Of a DNA stretch of 64,000 bases, positions 12,281-23,759 are shown one piece after another; position 1 is the stretch's first letter, and each line of letters starts with the position of its first letter. A program made the translations under genes and the position numbers. The notes under the pieces were generated by a model. It saw only the letters and a program-made list of their open reading frames with translations. It ran no database searches and was not told the DNA's origin. Origin of the DNA: Chloranthus sessilifolius (taxonomy: Eukaryota; Streptophyta; Magnoliopsida; Chloranthales; Chloranthaceae); assembly GCA_021018995.1 (NCBI GenBank), contig CM037588.1, forward strand, positions 94,586,765 to 94,650,764, given 5' to 3'.

Positions 12281-13872
12281 AGGGTAGACCAATAAAGTAA
12301 TTAAATTTAGTGCAGCAATGTAGTTAGACTGAAATAAATAAAGTTAATTCTCACCTACCAATTGTGAAAAAGGAGATTAAAACTGTTGGCAGATGTTTCA
12401 AAATTGAAATCATTTAAAATTTTAACACTCCCATGAAGTTAACATCAAGAAAATTTTTCACAATCAGTACTCAGTAAATCAAAGAGGAGAGAAATAGGTG
12501 AGGATATATCCAATGAGTTCAATTGAAGACCATATCCAGTGAGATTTGGGCCTATAAATTTTATTTTCTTTTTTCTTTTTTTGAAGAGTGTCATTGGCAA
12601 TTTTTCTACTCTAAGGAATGACTGATTCAATACCTTTTCACTAGGAGTTAGGCTCCCCAAATTGAAACTGTTTGGCAGTACTCATGACACCAAGCAGATG
12701 ATTTAAGGCCATTATTTGGACAGTTTGAGCCTAAAATTCCTACCCATTAAACTGCCCTTTTGCATATACTCTGGGAGCCTTTAAATCCATTTTTCTTTGA
12801 CAAACAAGAGTACTTGAACTTAAACCTCATGACCTGATTCAGCCTTACCCTCACTCTAAGATTTCAGAAGGTAAAGGAGAAGATGTTGAAGATAGTTGAG
12901 AGGAGTTCAACATTTAGTGGAAGGAGAAGAGAAGAATGTTATAAACAACAGTGTATCAGTTGTATAGTTGTGGCATTTCATCCAAAAAAAAAAAGAGAAA
13001 GAGAAGTCAAGAGTAGTACTTCATCTGAAAAAGTAAAAAGAAGAGAAGAAGCTGGCCACTTTAGATCTGAAAAACACAAATGAAGATGAAGCTGTGATAA
13101 AATGAAGAAGGTGAAGTCATGAACCACCTCCTTCCCTTGCTGATTTCTCAATTTTGAATCCTTTCTACCCATGACATTCTTTTTAAACCTCAACCATAAG
13201 CCACATTACAACCCATCTAAAAGACCTTAGTGATCCAAGGTGAAGTGAGTTGTCATGTGAAGATAAAGGGATGCCTAATCTATGGTAAAAAGGGCATGAA
13301 GATGTTAGAAATTAGAAGTAATGCTTATGCTCATGCTTGCAGGCCTATTTGAGGACTGTAACTGATCTTGAGCTGCAGTAAATATGAACACCCTTGAGCT
13401 TCATTTATGAGAGATAGCCCTGGTAAGAATTGGGCATGAAAATTAACTTCAGTGGGCAATGTTTAAACCTGATTTTTAAATCAACGGTGAGCTTAGTACT
13501 GATTTGCACACACTACACTCGTGATGTAAACTGATTGAATGTGATGGAAAGAAATGTTGATTTATCTATTAAAATATTTGTCATGATTGTTTTAACCTCC
13601 TTTAAGTTTGAATGAACAAGGTGTGGAATAAAGTTTTTTTTTTTTTTAAATCTCTTTTGACATATATTGCACTATGCCTAACTATTTTGTTGAGAAGTTT
13701 GTGGGTATCTTCACTGAAAACCCTCATGAGACTTCACTCCTCCACTAGGGATCACCTAGGGGTTTAAAAGGCTTGATGCATAAGCTAAATGCATCCCTGC
13801 TTGCTACAAAAGTGGAATTAAAATTTTTAGAATAATTGTTTAATTTTTCCTTTGCTCGAGGACTAGCAAAGA
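12281..13872 (+). other. 3' noncoding tail of A
   Basis: About 1.6 kb lies between the two polypurine tracts with no supported coding frame. It contains purine-rich AAGAGAAAG stretches (about 12985-13080), a T14 run near 13627-13640 and, near the end, the block at 13690-13845 that is conserved in B and E. Confidence 0.6.
13690..13845 (+). repeat. Conserved 3' noncoding block of A
   Basis: The run from GTTTGTGGGTA..TTC through CCACTAGGGATCACCTAGG, GGTTTAAAAGGCTTG and AAATGCAT is shared with B (40255-40400, minus strand). It is also shared with E, where it is split by B itself (37990-38053 plus 50791-50855). The three elements differ greatly in their coding parts, so this noncoding conservation is notable. 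Confidence 0.75.
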
Positions 13873-13887
13873 TTAGGTTTGGGGGTG
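13873..13887 (+). promoter_or_regulatory. Polypurine tract of A
   Basis: TAGGTTTGGGGGTG lies directly in front of the LTR start TGTTAA. The 20-mer TAGGTTTGGGGGTGTGTTAA is identical in B (minus strand, 40206-40225). It primes plus-strand DNA synthesis in LTR elements. Confidence 0.85.
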
Positions 13888-14235
13888 TGTTAATCTCTGA
13901 ATTATGTCACTTTCCACCTCCTAGCCTAACATTTAATAGACCTTTGAGCTGTTAATAACTGATGTTTAAGTGTGTTTGTGTAGTAGTAATAAATTGCAGC
14001 TTAGTGTAAAAATCCATCTAATGCATGCCAAGAAGAGAGGAAAGAGAGACATACATTGAAGTTGAGGAAAGGACAGGGATTGGACCATGGTGGTCCCCAC
14101 CATGAGGGTTGTTCAACCTGCCCTAGGCCCCTAGAAGCCCTACAGTGAAAGAGAAGTGGGGCCCACACTCAATGGAGTGCAGCAGTAGGGTGGACAAGAG
14201 AAGAGAAGCAGATCCTTGACCTCTAGCAGATGTTG

Positions 14236-14800
14236 AGTACACTCGAGTAGCTGTCAAGCACATCAGTGCTGCATTCCAAGCTCTCGAGCAATTCAGTGAC
14301 TGCTGCAGTAACCACTCGAGTAGCTGTCGAGCAACTCTGTGTCTTCACAATCAACCTATCGAGCAGCTCGAGCATACTGCACCTCCAAAAATCCAATGTC
14401 GAGCAGCTCTCGAGAGGATCTAGGCTTTCAAACAACATCTACTCGAGTAGTTCTCCAGTAGATGCACCTTCAGCACTTCAATCTCGAGCAATTCTCGAGC
14501 ACTTTATAGTTGAAGCATTGAACCTGTCAAGTGAATGTTGCATTGTACCTATCGACCAGCTTCAAAATAATCCACTCGAGCAGTTCTGAAGCATCTTGTC
14601 GAGCTGTATTCTGAGGCCATTAAATCTATCGGACAGTTCAGGCTGCAACAGACAACCTGTCGAGAGCACTATAGAAGAAACTGTCAAGACCTTCAGATCC
14701 TACATGTCGGCAGCCACTTGAGAACCATGCCAAGAGCATCTTATCCACTCGAGATCCACTCGATCTTTTATGCCTAAAGGTTTTTGAATCTTCAACCACT
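14236..14800 (+). repeat. CTCGAG motif cluster in U3 of A LTR
   Basis: Some 20 irregularly spaced units fill about 560 bases, such as CTCGAGTAGCTGTCGAGC, CTCGAGCAATTCTCGAGC, TCGAGCAGCTCTCGAGAGG and CTCGAGCAGTTC. CTCGAG is a perfect palindrome. The same unit recurs internally at 7110-7575. Other LTR families have different units at this position. Confidence 0.9.
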
Positions 14801-15171
14801 CGAGGCTCAGGTTCTTGCTTGCATTTGTGAACCTTAAGGATATTTATGGAACTTCCACAGCACCTAGGGCATACTTCCCAATGTGATGTGCTTGCCCTAA
14901 CTATCAGGGGCAACACTTGGCTGAAAATAAGCCACATCAACAGGATCCTAACTAATTTGATTCTTCTCTTCTCTGATTGGCCAATGTAAAAAGGCACTTT
15001 AGGGATTGTATAAAAGCCATGTAAAGATGTAAAAAAAGACAAGATATCTGGAACAAGGAGGGCTTTCATGCCTTAGGTCATTTTTAGGGTTAGGTCATCT
15101 TTTTCTTTTCTTCTTTTCCTTAGCTCAACATATTGAGCTAAATCTTTGTAATAGTTAGGGTTGAGATAAGC

Positions 15172-15179
15172 TATAAAAA
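15172..15179 (+). promoter_or_regulatory. TATA box of A LTR
   Basis: TATAAAAA in GCTATAAAAAGGCTG, downstream of the motif cluster, is the probable U3/R boundary promoter. Confidence 0.65.
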
Positions 15180-16579
15180 GGCTGTGCATTAGCTTTTTAA
15201 AGGGTCTGGAGTCTTACAAAGACTACAGCCTTGAGGGCAACCATTGTAAGTTCCTTTTTAAGCAATGAAAGTTGTATTTACTGTTCCATTCAATCTATAA
15301 TTTTCTTGTGTTTTTCATTCATATCCTTATAGATTGTATGCACCTATGGATGCATGAGCTTGTAGCCTTGCAACCATAGTGGCTGCAGTGATTATCTTAT
15401 TTTGGCTTTTAACCCCAATGACTGGAGTATATCCATGGGATATCTTTTGACCATTTAAGTGGACAAGATATAGCCCTAGGACTAGTCCATATCTCAGGGT
15501 TGAGTTGGATTGCTCTACCTTGCATTTGACCTTGTAACCAAATGAAGGACAGTTGTAGTTCCAACTCTTGCTCTACTTTGTCATCTTTTTTCAGTGAAAA
15601 TCAGCCCCTAGCTATTTACTTCCCACATTTTCTTTTTACTTTCCCAATCCATCTTCATCCTTCTCTAAACCCCCTTTCTTTTACTGTTGTTAATTTTTAT
15701 TTTTATTTCTATTTTTAGTTTAGTTTTGTGACACCCAAAAACTCCCTCTCTTTACCTTGCTTTCCTAGTTTAGGTTTAGAAATGCCAGATCTGGAGATCC
15801 ACTATTCCACTATTGTGTTTAGATCATTAATCCATGTGGGACAATCCTTATCAAAACTTGCTACAACAGCCCTGGATCTTGTAGGACTGTGATTGTTTTG
15901 TGTTGCTATGTTCAATCCATTTTTATCCCCTTTTTATTTTGCCTATTCTCCATTGTTGTCATACCTTTACCATTTTTTAATAAGAACACAGGCACCAATA
16001 AAATAAGCCAACAATAAACTAACAAGAGATTTCCATCATTCTATCTTAACAAAATAACTAACTATATAATCCACCGGTGAAGGCCGACCTTCACCTAAAT
16101 AGTGGACAAAAGTATACTGTACTGAGTATAAAAAAGAAACAAAATAATCTACACTCCACAGAGATCCAAAGAAAATAGGCTAAGGGAAGAACTCCTCTTG
16201 TGGCTCTTCCTCTTCTTTAGGATTATAATCAGGATCCTCTTCTTGTTCTGGATCCCTCTCAAGATCGCCACCTGCAGTTGTGACATATATTTGATGAATG
16301 AGCTACAGTCCAATCTCAGTCGGGAGAAAACTGTGCTAAATCATACTTCATCATTCTATTTCATGGTATTCATGGATAAGTAAAATAGTTTCAAATAAAT
16401 ATCATATCAATTACATTGGAATATAGCAAAGTATTTAAACTCATGATCTTAAAACATATCATATCATGATGCTGATAACATATGAAAATAATGCAAATTG
16501 GATGCAAGAAATCTGAACATAACTGATAGCATATCGATGGAAACAAGCATATAAAAGGTAGGAGTATTGATAGTAGAAA

Positions 16580-16690
16580 ATTGAACATATCAAATCACAT
16601 AGCAGAGAATCGAAACATATCATATCCGATAGCAGAAAATCAGAACATGTCATATCACATAGCAGAAAATCGAGAGCATATCATATAGGA
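16580..16690. repeat. Tandem repeat, unit about 36 bp
   Basis: The phrase CACATAGCAGAAAATCG followed by CATATCATATC recurs about four times with small changes. Confidence 0.7.
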
Positions 16691-16732
16691 GTTCATTAGT
16701 GTAAGTATCCCGTAACGGGAACAGAGTAGTTC

Positions 16733-16901
16733 GTAGCGGACACAGGGTCGTAACCCCGGGGACTCCACCCCTCTCTTGGAGACTCCACTCCCCTTACCAC
16801 TAATGTAAATTTGGAACAAGTCTCATGGCAAGGCATCCCGTAGCAGACATAGGGTCATAACCTCAGGGACTCCACCCCTTTCTTGGAGGCTCCACTCCTC
16901 G
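16733..16901. repeat. Diverged direct duplication
   Basis: 16733-16798 and 16841-16901 both read GTAGC-GACA-AGGGTC-TAACC, then GGGACTCCACCCCT-TCTTGGAG and CTCCACTCC. The copies differ mostly by C/T and G/A changes at CG sites. Confidence 0.75.
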
Positions 16902-17385
16902 TTGCACATGATTTCGGAATCAATCATATCAATTACATATACACAGATCGGAATTTGGGACATTACCATCACACGTACACGGATCAGAATTTTGGAATTC
17001 AACGAGTCGAATGCATAAATATGTCATGGTACAAAGTGAATGATCATGTGCGTAAAACCAAAACTTAACCTTTCAAAGAGTTTCAATATACGCATATAGT
17101 ATGTTGATGAAAACATATAATTTCATTTGATAATTACATTAGAAACAATGAATCGAGAGAACATATAATCAGGCATCGAGAATCTTCCCTACCTTAATGC
17201 CAAATTTGTGTGAACACAAACACTCTAATCAAAGCGGAGTTTCCACTGATGGTCTCCCGTGTTTATCCTAAAACACACATTGTTCATGTACTAAGAGTTA
17301 ATGAACAGTATGTGGCATAAAACGAAGTATCCAAAGCTCATAAGGAACAAAAACAAGGATCACTTGAACATAGCATCTCACTGTG

Positions 17386-17570
17386 GTGAGCTACAGTGTC
17401 GCCACGGTGAGGTATCCAAGTTCCATGTGGCAGACACTACCTCGCCACGACGAGTTTTCATAGAGCCAAAATGGCCTGTAAATCTTTGTAGCACTCATCG
17501 CAGCAAGGGCTTTAGAAATCCTCTTGTCGCGGTGAGGTTCAGGGTTGTCGTGGCGAGCTTGATGAACTCG
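17386..17570. repeat. CGCCACGGCGAG-type motif cluster
   Basis: Units such as GTCGCCACGGTGAGG, CTCGCCACGACGAG, TGTCGCGGTGAGG and GTCGTGGCGAGC cover about 185 bases. The same kind of unit (CACCGCGGCGAG) fills 52797-52955. Confidence 0.75.
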
Positions 17571-17719
17571 CCCCTCATTTGCTTCATTCTTCTATGTTCA
17601 AAAATCTAACTTTTCTTGTACAATCTATCCTAGTTTCATATTCTAAACGTAATTTATGACTTCTACTTTAATTCCATACGCATGCAATGTTCGACAACCT
17701 CGAAATCGGAAGAATTTAG

Positions 17720-18650
17720 CTACTATGCCCCATTTAGCGGGGAAGAATTTGTCGTGCAACTACTTGGCTCTTGAATGCGCTCGCGAGGAAGAATTTGTAG
17801 TGATTTGTCTTAGTTTGTGCAGTCGAGCTTCAGGTAATTCCTGTCGCGAGGGTCTCGTGTAGATGAGTTTACACTTTGCCAAGCTCCTTGTGTAGTAAGT
17901 AGTACAGCTCGCGCAGTGGATGGTTTAGGTATTTACGCATGTGAGAGCTTTTCTAGAACTCTCTATCCTCTTGAGCTCCGTGAGAGTTGTGCGAGTGGCT
18001 GGCATCTTCTGCATGGATGAGCAGTGCGAGAACTCTTCGTGTGGCATTTCTAAGATTTTCCTGCCATAGACTGCGGAGTGCTTCGCGAGATGAAATTAAA
18101 GAGAAATGCTTGAACTTCGTGAGAACTTCGCGAGAAGGATTTCTGAAGGTTCTAGTGTGCCAGTTCTTCACGAGGACTTGGAGTGTGGAGAGCAAATGAA
18201 GCGCACGAATGCTGCACAAAGTAGTTCTCTAAGGCCATTCCTTCACTGAGCTGCTTGAGTTCTTCGCGAGTTTGCATATGATGCAGGCCTATGAGCCTTG
18301 CGCCAACTGTGCGAGATATTTATCTGTGTTATGTTGCCATGCTCCTTCTGCTGCTGTAGCTTCCAACACTTGGGTCCACCAACCATTCCTCCTCTGGACT
18401 TCTAGGGCCCACCTTGGCATGCAATATGGTCGCCATGGTGTGTGCCACCAAGGTGTATTCTTTGTTCTTACATCAGCTCCACATCTTAGCATGAATTCTC
18501 TCTTTTTTGCTTCAAACACATGGATTTTGTACTAAGCTACAACTATTATTATTAACTACAAAACATACTAAACAGAGGATTATTAGACAGCTCCAAGGTG
18601 TAGTAAAGGCTAGGTTAAGAGGTGAAAAGTGGTACTTTTCAGTGAATAAT
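17720..18650 (-). repeat. LTR fragment of the C/D family, minus strand
   Basis: Read on the minus strand from about 18650, the sequence opens ATTCACTGAAAAGTACCACT, the same start as the C LTR (53223 on). It then passes into a TCGCGAAG/CTCGTGAAG motif cluster (about 17770-18265). The fragment stops before any TATA box or R/U5. It is a truncated or solo LTR piece. Confidence 0.75.
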
Positions 18651-19656
18651 AGTGAGCCAGGGTAGGGGTGGCATCAGCAAAATAGGATCATCAAAACTAC
18701 GAAAGAAAGTGCACAAACGACAAAACATGAACCATGAAATATGCATTACCTCACTAGCGATCTTGAAGTTTGAGATATGAGTATACTGCTGATGGAGAAG
18801 GCCGCATCGAGCCTCCTCCCTCTGCATCTCCAGCCAGTATCACTTCTTCTGCTCAGCGGAACGCCTCTCCATGGAGCGATGCACCTGAACAAGATGCTCA
18901 CCCCTACTGCCAGTGACTTCGGTGGGACCACCCTTGAAGCGTCTCCATCTCCTCTTCTACTGCGTGGGTACCTGGAAAAGGGGCATCAAAACAACTGATT
19001 GTTAGGGAATGTCAACAAGTTACAAAAAAAGAGAAAAATAAAAACCTACCAAGGGCACCCATTGCCTGTCATTTCATGAAAATATCCGTGTGTGTGCGCG
19101 TATAGATTTCAAAAAGAGGGGGGTTTCGAATGATAGTTTTAAAACCCCCACATTTTAGTAGTAAAAGAAAAAGGCACCGATTTTCAAAATTTCAAACATA
19201 ATGCCAAGGAAAAAGGCCGCAAATCGCTCAAATTTTGACCAAAATTCATACAATACACACACATAGAGATCATGGGTAAATTGCGTTCATAGAAAATCAT
19301 CATCTTTATCATTTACCACGAAAACCCTAGCTGCATTGTTGGGGAAATAAAAAATTCAAAAGAAAAGGCATAAAAAAATCACCTTATGTATGATACCTTA
19401 ACTCCGCCGAGAAGATATGTGACTGATCAGCAGCGGCAACACCAGCGCAACCTCAGAACGTAGGTCGGATCAACGGAGAAGAAAGGAGGGTTCTCGGGTT
19501 GGTTCTTTTGGGAAAAATATGAGAAATTAGGTTTTTTTCAAACCCAACTCACTGCTGTGCGCTTTAAGTGACCAAATTGGCTATGTGTGCGTAGTATGCA
19601 CGCATAGAGTATTTTTTACGAAAAATTGGCTATGCGTACATAGTATGCACGCATTG

Positions 19657-19687
<31 letters not shown>

Positions 19688-19935
19688 ATAACAAAAAATA
19701 CTTATTGCACACATTCCCAAAAGGAGGTTCGACATCAATATTCACTCCATCCGCGTAGTTGTGCTAAATTAAAGATCGGGGTCGATGAGTATGCTCAAAG
19801 ACCCGAACCCTACCTCGCATAGGGACACCCGTGCCAATCAAAGTGGGGCAATCAATGCCTCATGAGATTAGGCACAACCGTTGGATCTTCACGTCGCTAC
19901 TTTGCGTCAATCATTAAGAATGGGTTGATCATGCT
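18651..19935 (-). other. Unassigned minus-strand repeat remnant with exon-like block
   Basis: On the minus strand, a block ends at GTGAG/GTAATG (about 18751) and begins after a TTTTCCAG acceptor (about 18971), resembling an exon. Its frames contain stops, though one reads MERRSAEQKK then EMQREEARCGLLHQQYTH, a helical, coiled-coil-like stretch. Another possible donor (CCTTG/GTAGGT) lies near 19050. At 19565-19660 two units near TGCGTGCATACTATGCACGC appear. A TA microsatellite occupies 19661-19686. The family is unknown; it may be a decayed extra-ORF region of a minus-strand Athila-type element. Confidence 0.35.
19661..19686. repeat. TA dinucleotide microsatellite
   Basis: An uninterrupted run of about 13 AT units within T/A-rich repeat DNA. 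Confidence 0.9.
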
Positions 19936-20119
19936 TGTTGAGACCTGAAAAGTACCACTTTTCACCCCTTAACTTAGCCTTTGATTAAACCCTTAGCCAT
20001 CTAATAAAGGTTTGTTAAGTGTTTTCTGTAGATAATAAATAGCAGAGCAATAAGGCCATAAATCATGTTAAGGAGCCTGTATTGGCACCAGAAGTCCCTC
20101 AGAAGAATGAGCCATGAAT

Positions 20120-20700
20120 CCAAACCTGAGGCAAGCCTCGCATAGCTGACAAAGCTCCAGAGGATTCAGAAAAATATGCTTCGCGTAGTCCTCGTGAAGT
20201 CCCAAGACTTCACAACAACTTCTCGCGCAGTGGAGTGACAGAAGAGCTTCAGAAGCCTTGAGTCGCGCAGCTCTCGCGAAGTTCAAAAGTTAAAGGTCGC
20301 GTAGTCTCATGCAGTTCAAGAGAACCTGTCGCGCAGTAGCTGCGGGATGCAAATGTCAAGAGAACCTGTCGTGCAGTCCAGAAAAGCCTCAAAGCCTCGC
20401 GAGGATCCTCGCAAAGTTCTATTAAGAAGTGAATGTCTCGCGCAGTTCTTGTGCTGTTCAGGAAGAAAGCAGCCTCGCGAAGACCAAAGTAAGCCTTGTG
20501 AAGATCTATTGTGAAATGGAATGCTTGCGCAGTTCCCACGCTATTCACAAGTAGCAATCCAACCGCGCGAAGCCCAATCCAGCGAGAGTTTAACTATCTA
20601 CCTCGCGACTGCTCAAAGCATCAAGAAGTTGCAACCCCGCGACGTCTAAAGTTTTAATGCAAAATCATCCTCGCGAAGTCAGTGTTACCACGCGACAAGT
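20120..20700 (+). repeat. TCGCGCAG / TCGCGAAG motif cluster in U3 of LTR D
   Basis: About 20 units occur in irregular spacing, for example CTCGCGCAGTT, GTCGCGCAG, CCTCGCGAAG and CCTCGCGAGGATCCTCGC. They are the same type as in LTR C (53530-54300) and in the minus fragment at 17770-18265. Confidence 0.88.
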
Positions 20701-20910
20701 CTGGGAATCAACTACAACTTGGCAAAGCTCTGAACTCCAACTTCTATCATTCTGTAGAGGACATTTTGGCAATTTTCAGCGATTAGGGCACGCATTTCCA
20801 TGCTCAAATCTCTGCACACGCGCCCCGAGGCATCTAATGATCATTAATGTGCCACGTGGCATCGCTAAAATTAGGATTTCCTAACCCTAATGCACCGCCA
20901 CACCCACTGC

Positions 20911-20918
20911 TATATAAA
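20911..20918 (+). promoter_or_regulatory. TATA box of LTR D
   Basis: TATATAAA follows the motif cluster at the same relative place as in LTR C. Confidence 0.6.
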
Positions 20919-22210
20919 CCTAAGCCTGGTTTAGGTTTAGGGGACTTTTTGAGGGCTTCTTTTGAGACTTTTTAGAGTTCTTAGACTTAGACACCAGCGG
21001 AAGCTCAGACTGTATCACTGATACGAGATCTGAGATCTTCTTCTTTTCTGTTCTTGTTGTAAGTAGTTTTCCGTTTTTCTTTTTCTTCTCTCTATGGCCC
21101 AGCACTTGCTGGCCATGCCTATGTATGTCTATTGAGATTAGATTAATGGAATTTATGATTGGGTGTTGTACTTTTATGGGATTCATGTGTTTGTGAGCTG
21201 TTCTGTGCAAGGCTGTTGCCTTGTGATCCGCCATTGCTTTGGCTGTGATTCAAAGCAATGGAGGACTGATTCTAAGGACCCATTCAGATCCAAGTGACCT
21301 GTGTGTCTGGGCTATCATGGTCCGATACAGCCTTAGCCCCACCACAGGACCCACTAGATCTGAAATCCCTATGGAAGCCTGAGCTGGTAGCCTTGTGACC
21401 ATGGTGGTGGCAGTAATATTCTTGTTTTGCTTTGGGCTCCGTGAGGAGTATAGCCTCTGGGATAGTCTGTGACCATTCAAGTGGACAGGTTATAGCCTTA
21501 GGGTGAATCCAATCCGCCGATCCAAAATGGATCCTTCTTCTCCTAGCCTAAGCTTGTAGCCTGGTAGGAGATTGTACAGAGACAGACTCCCCTATATTAG
21601 TATCGACCCGCCATCAGATGGCAGATCTGATCTGGGTATGGAGATTGTAGGCTTGTGACTGGACCATTGTAGTCCCACTCAAGCAATGGATAGCTAGATC
21701 TAAGGTGGTACTCAATCTCTTGCTGGTTCTATGTGTCTGGGCTATCATGGTCCTTTACAGCCTTAGCCCCACACATAAAGCTTTAGAGGTTGAGGTTCCC
21801 TATGGATTCCTGAGCTTATAGCATGGATGAAGTAGTGCCTACAAGGATTAACTTGTTTTGACCCATTTCTAGATTGTGGTTCCCCTATGGGATAGTCTGT
21901 GACCATTTAAGTGGACAGGTTATAACCTTAAGGGATTGGATCATGGCACAGAGATGAGTTGGATTCTCTCTCCTCTTTGGTGATAATGTAGCCATTGGAC
22001 AGGATTTCTATACCAGTAGACCTGGATCTGAGTCATAAATTCCAGCAGATATGAACCCAATAGCATACTTCTCACCCTTTTATATTTATTTTCCCACACT
22101 CCATCCATCTTCTCAACCCTTTCTGTAGTTAATTCATTAAGCTACCTTAGGATACTTAGAATAAGTGACCCTAAACTCCCCTCCTTTTAGGACTGCCAGA
22201 TCTGTAGTCC

Positions 22211-22257
22211 CTCCATCATTCATCATCATTCATCATCAATCATACCATCATTATCAT
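22211..22257. repeat. CAT/ATC-rich simple repeat
   Basis: An imperfect CATCATTCATCATCATT run sits at the broken end of LTR D. Confidence 0.8.
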
Positions 22258-22473
22258 GCCCAATAATGTTGCTAAGCACTTGGGGATCGATAATCTTGAG
22301 GAACGGATGATTACCAAATGACATGGGTCTTTGCCACTCTCCATTGGTTTCACCAATCTATATTTGAGGTTTGTGTTGGATACAGCAGACCTGAGAGATT
22401 TTTCCTTGGGCCTCTTCAGACGTCTCCTTCTTTGGCATACATTCACAAGTGATCCAATGCAAAAGAAAGGCAT
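22254..22473 (+). pseudogene. Unrecognised coding remnant
   Basis: The plus frame from the ATG at 22254 reads as a plausible protein for about 70 codons with one internal stop. Pieces are MPNNVAKHLGIDNLEERM, then LPLSIGFTNLYLRFVLDTADLRDF. The composition is protein-like (alternating hydrophobic and charged residues). It lies between the broken LTR D and an LTR-like block, so it is probably a retroelement fragment. I do not recognise the family. Confidence 0.35.
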
Positions 22474-22474
22474 C

Positions 22475-23645
22475 TATAACACCCAAATTTGACCCAAGGC
22501 ACGATCAACCCATTTTGCGAGAACGACGAACTCCCGAGTTTTTGAAACCACTTACCAAACCTTCAGAACCCATACCGGACCCACCCTTATAACCTATACC
22601 AGACCTTTAGAACTCATACCAATCCAAGCCCAGGCCCGCGGATCCCACATTTCATTTGCTGGGTAAAATAACCCATGTGTGCATAGTATGCACGCATGCC
22701 TTAAAAACCTGCACATCCGAGATGACAGATTATCACTTTTGGTGTTTGACTTGTGGACTTTCCTGAACTTTGGGGAGTGTTTCTTTAGGACCCTTATACC
22801 CCTCTAAGCCTTAGAAACCACCCTTATGTCATTCAAGTGGCTACCCTATCGTCCACCATTGAAACCCATTCCCACCTTCTCCATGCCCCCGAAAACCCCA
22901 AATCCTTAGATTTCTCTATTACCTAATTTTAACCCCCCATTAGAACTTTAAGAGCTTCCCTAATCACTCCCCACTCTATAAATAGAGACCCCCACCCTTC
23001 ACTTTTACCACTCTTAATTTACCCAAGGTGAAACTCTAGCATTTCTCCTCCTCATCCCCCACCCTTCATTTTAGACTTAGATTTTCTAAAGTGAAACCTT
23101 AGCCCATCCTTTCCTCATACCATCATACTTCCAACACCATCATTCTCAAGCCTTGAGACCATAGCTAGCTCCCTCTCATACCATCACCTCCAACCCTCTA
23201 CTTCCAAGCCTTAGCAACTTAGGAGTCTCTTTTATGTGTTATCGGAAGCTCACCGAAGTTAACATCAATTCGAAGATCTCGCGGCGGTGCTACAAGGGCC
23301 CAAGAGCTCTGGCTCGCCCCTCTCTTCCTCTACCTCTATTTTCTCTTTTACTTTTCCCTTATCCCATGATTTGAGCCGTTATGCTACGGAAATTTTGGTG
23401 ATTGCAGAGAGCTCAATAGGATCCAAGTGCCTTCGGGAAACGAGAAGTGTTGCTGACTTCTTCTCTTTATTATCCCATTTGGCCATAGTAGAGAGCGCTT
23501 ACGAGCGGGTCGACTAGAGGCTTTGGCATTGACCAGTGATCGGAGTCAAATCTAGCACTTCGATGCCTACGATATTGATTTAGGTATCACGGGACACCAA
23601 AAGCTTCGAGTGGCGAGTCCATATTTTTATCACATTGTCGCGATA
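22475..23645 (+). repeat. LTR-like block F1
   Basis: It opens TATAACACCCAAATTTGACC, which resembles the TGTAACACCC openings of many plant gypsy (chromovirus-type) LTRs, from general knowledge. The block at 51677 opens the same way. A TATAAATA at 22977-22984 sits about 500 bases in. A single TGTGCATAGTATGCACGCAT unit at about 22677-22697 matches the units at 19565-19660. The right end is undefined. Confidence 0.5.
22977..22984 (+). promoter_or_regulatory. TATA box of block F1
   Basis: CTCTATAAATAGAG, about 500 bases into the LTR-like block. Confidence 0.55.
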
Positions 23646-23759
23646 GATCCATGAGATCCACAGTTGCACACCTTGATAGGCAAGTTGACCTTGTCGAGCT
23701 ATTGACGCTTCCGTAGCGCTTCTTGGGAAGCAACCCAAGCCCCCTGTACACTATTAATT

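Larger units (their letters stand above)
3441..15997 (+). mobile_element. Element A: 5'-truncated Athila-type LTR retrotransposon
   Basis: The order of parts is protease (partial), RT, RNase H, integrase, about 1 kb spacer with motif cluster, extra ORF, 3' noncoding tail, polypurine tract and 3' LTR. This order (extra ORF after integrase) and the protein matches fit the Athila lineage of Ty3/gypsy. Gag, the PBS and the 5' LTR are missing: homology to elements B and C starts abruptly inside protease. Every reading frame has stops or shifts, so the element is dead. A separate repeat, X, sits inside the extra ORF at 10278-11742. The 3' LTR is 13888-15997; its right end is placed by comparison with the C LTR ends (shared CACCAATA) and is uncertain by a few bases. 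Confidence 0.85.
13888..15997 (+). repeat. 3' LTR of element A
   Basis: The LTR starts TGTTAATCTCTGA just after the PPT. Its opening (TGTTA...TCACTTTCCACCTC..AGCC) matches the starts of the C and D LTRs. The U3 holds the CTCGAG cluster. TATA is at 15172-15179. The downstream half contains the family-wide box TTGACCATTTAAGTGGACAA at about 15447-15480 and GCCAGATCTGGAG near 15785. The right end is placed at CACCA/ATA, as in C. Confidence 0.8.
15998..17720 (-). other. Unassigned repeat DNA, probably a minus-strand LTR-element remnant
   Basis: No coding frame is convincing. Three patterns stand out. About four diverged copies of a unit near 36 bases (CATATCATATC..ATAGCAGAAAATCG) occupy 16580-16690. 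A duplicated segment has copies at 16733-16798 and 16841-16901. A motif cluster lies at 17386-17570. I could not recognise the family. Confidence 0.4.
19936..22210 (+). repeat. LTR D, truncated at its 3' end
   Basis: It starts TGTTGAGACCTGAAAAGTACCA, matching the C LTR start. The U3 carries a TCGCGCAG/TCGCGAAG cluster (20120-20700) and TATATAAA at 20911-20918. Two copies of the 50-base box (GATAGTCTGTGACCATT...GTGGACAGGTTATA) lie at 21454-21503 and 21884-21934. Homology to C stops after GCCAGATCTGTAG at about 22206, so the last few hundred bases of U5 are missing. No internal region follows. Confidence 0.8.

Noticed and set aside
18272..18535. Overlapping frames at the left of the minus LTR fragment
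   Set aside because: They coincide with the C/D-family U3 sequence, which is noncoding in the other copies.
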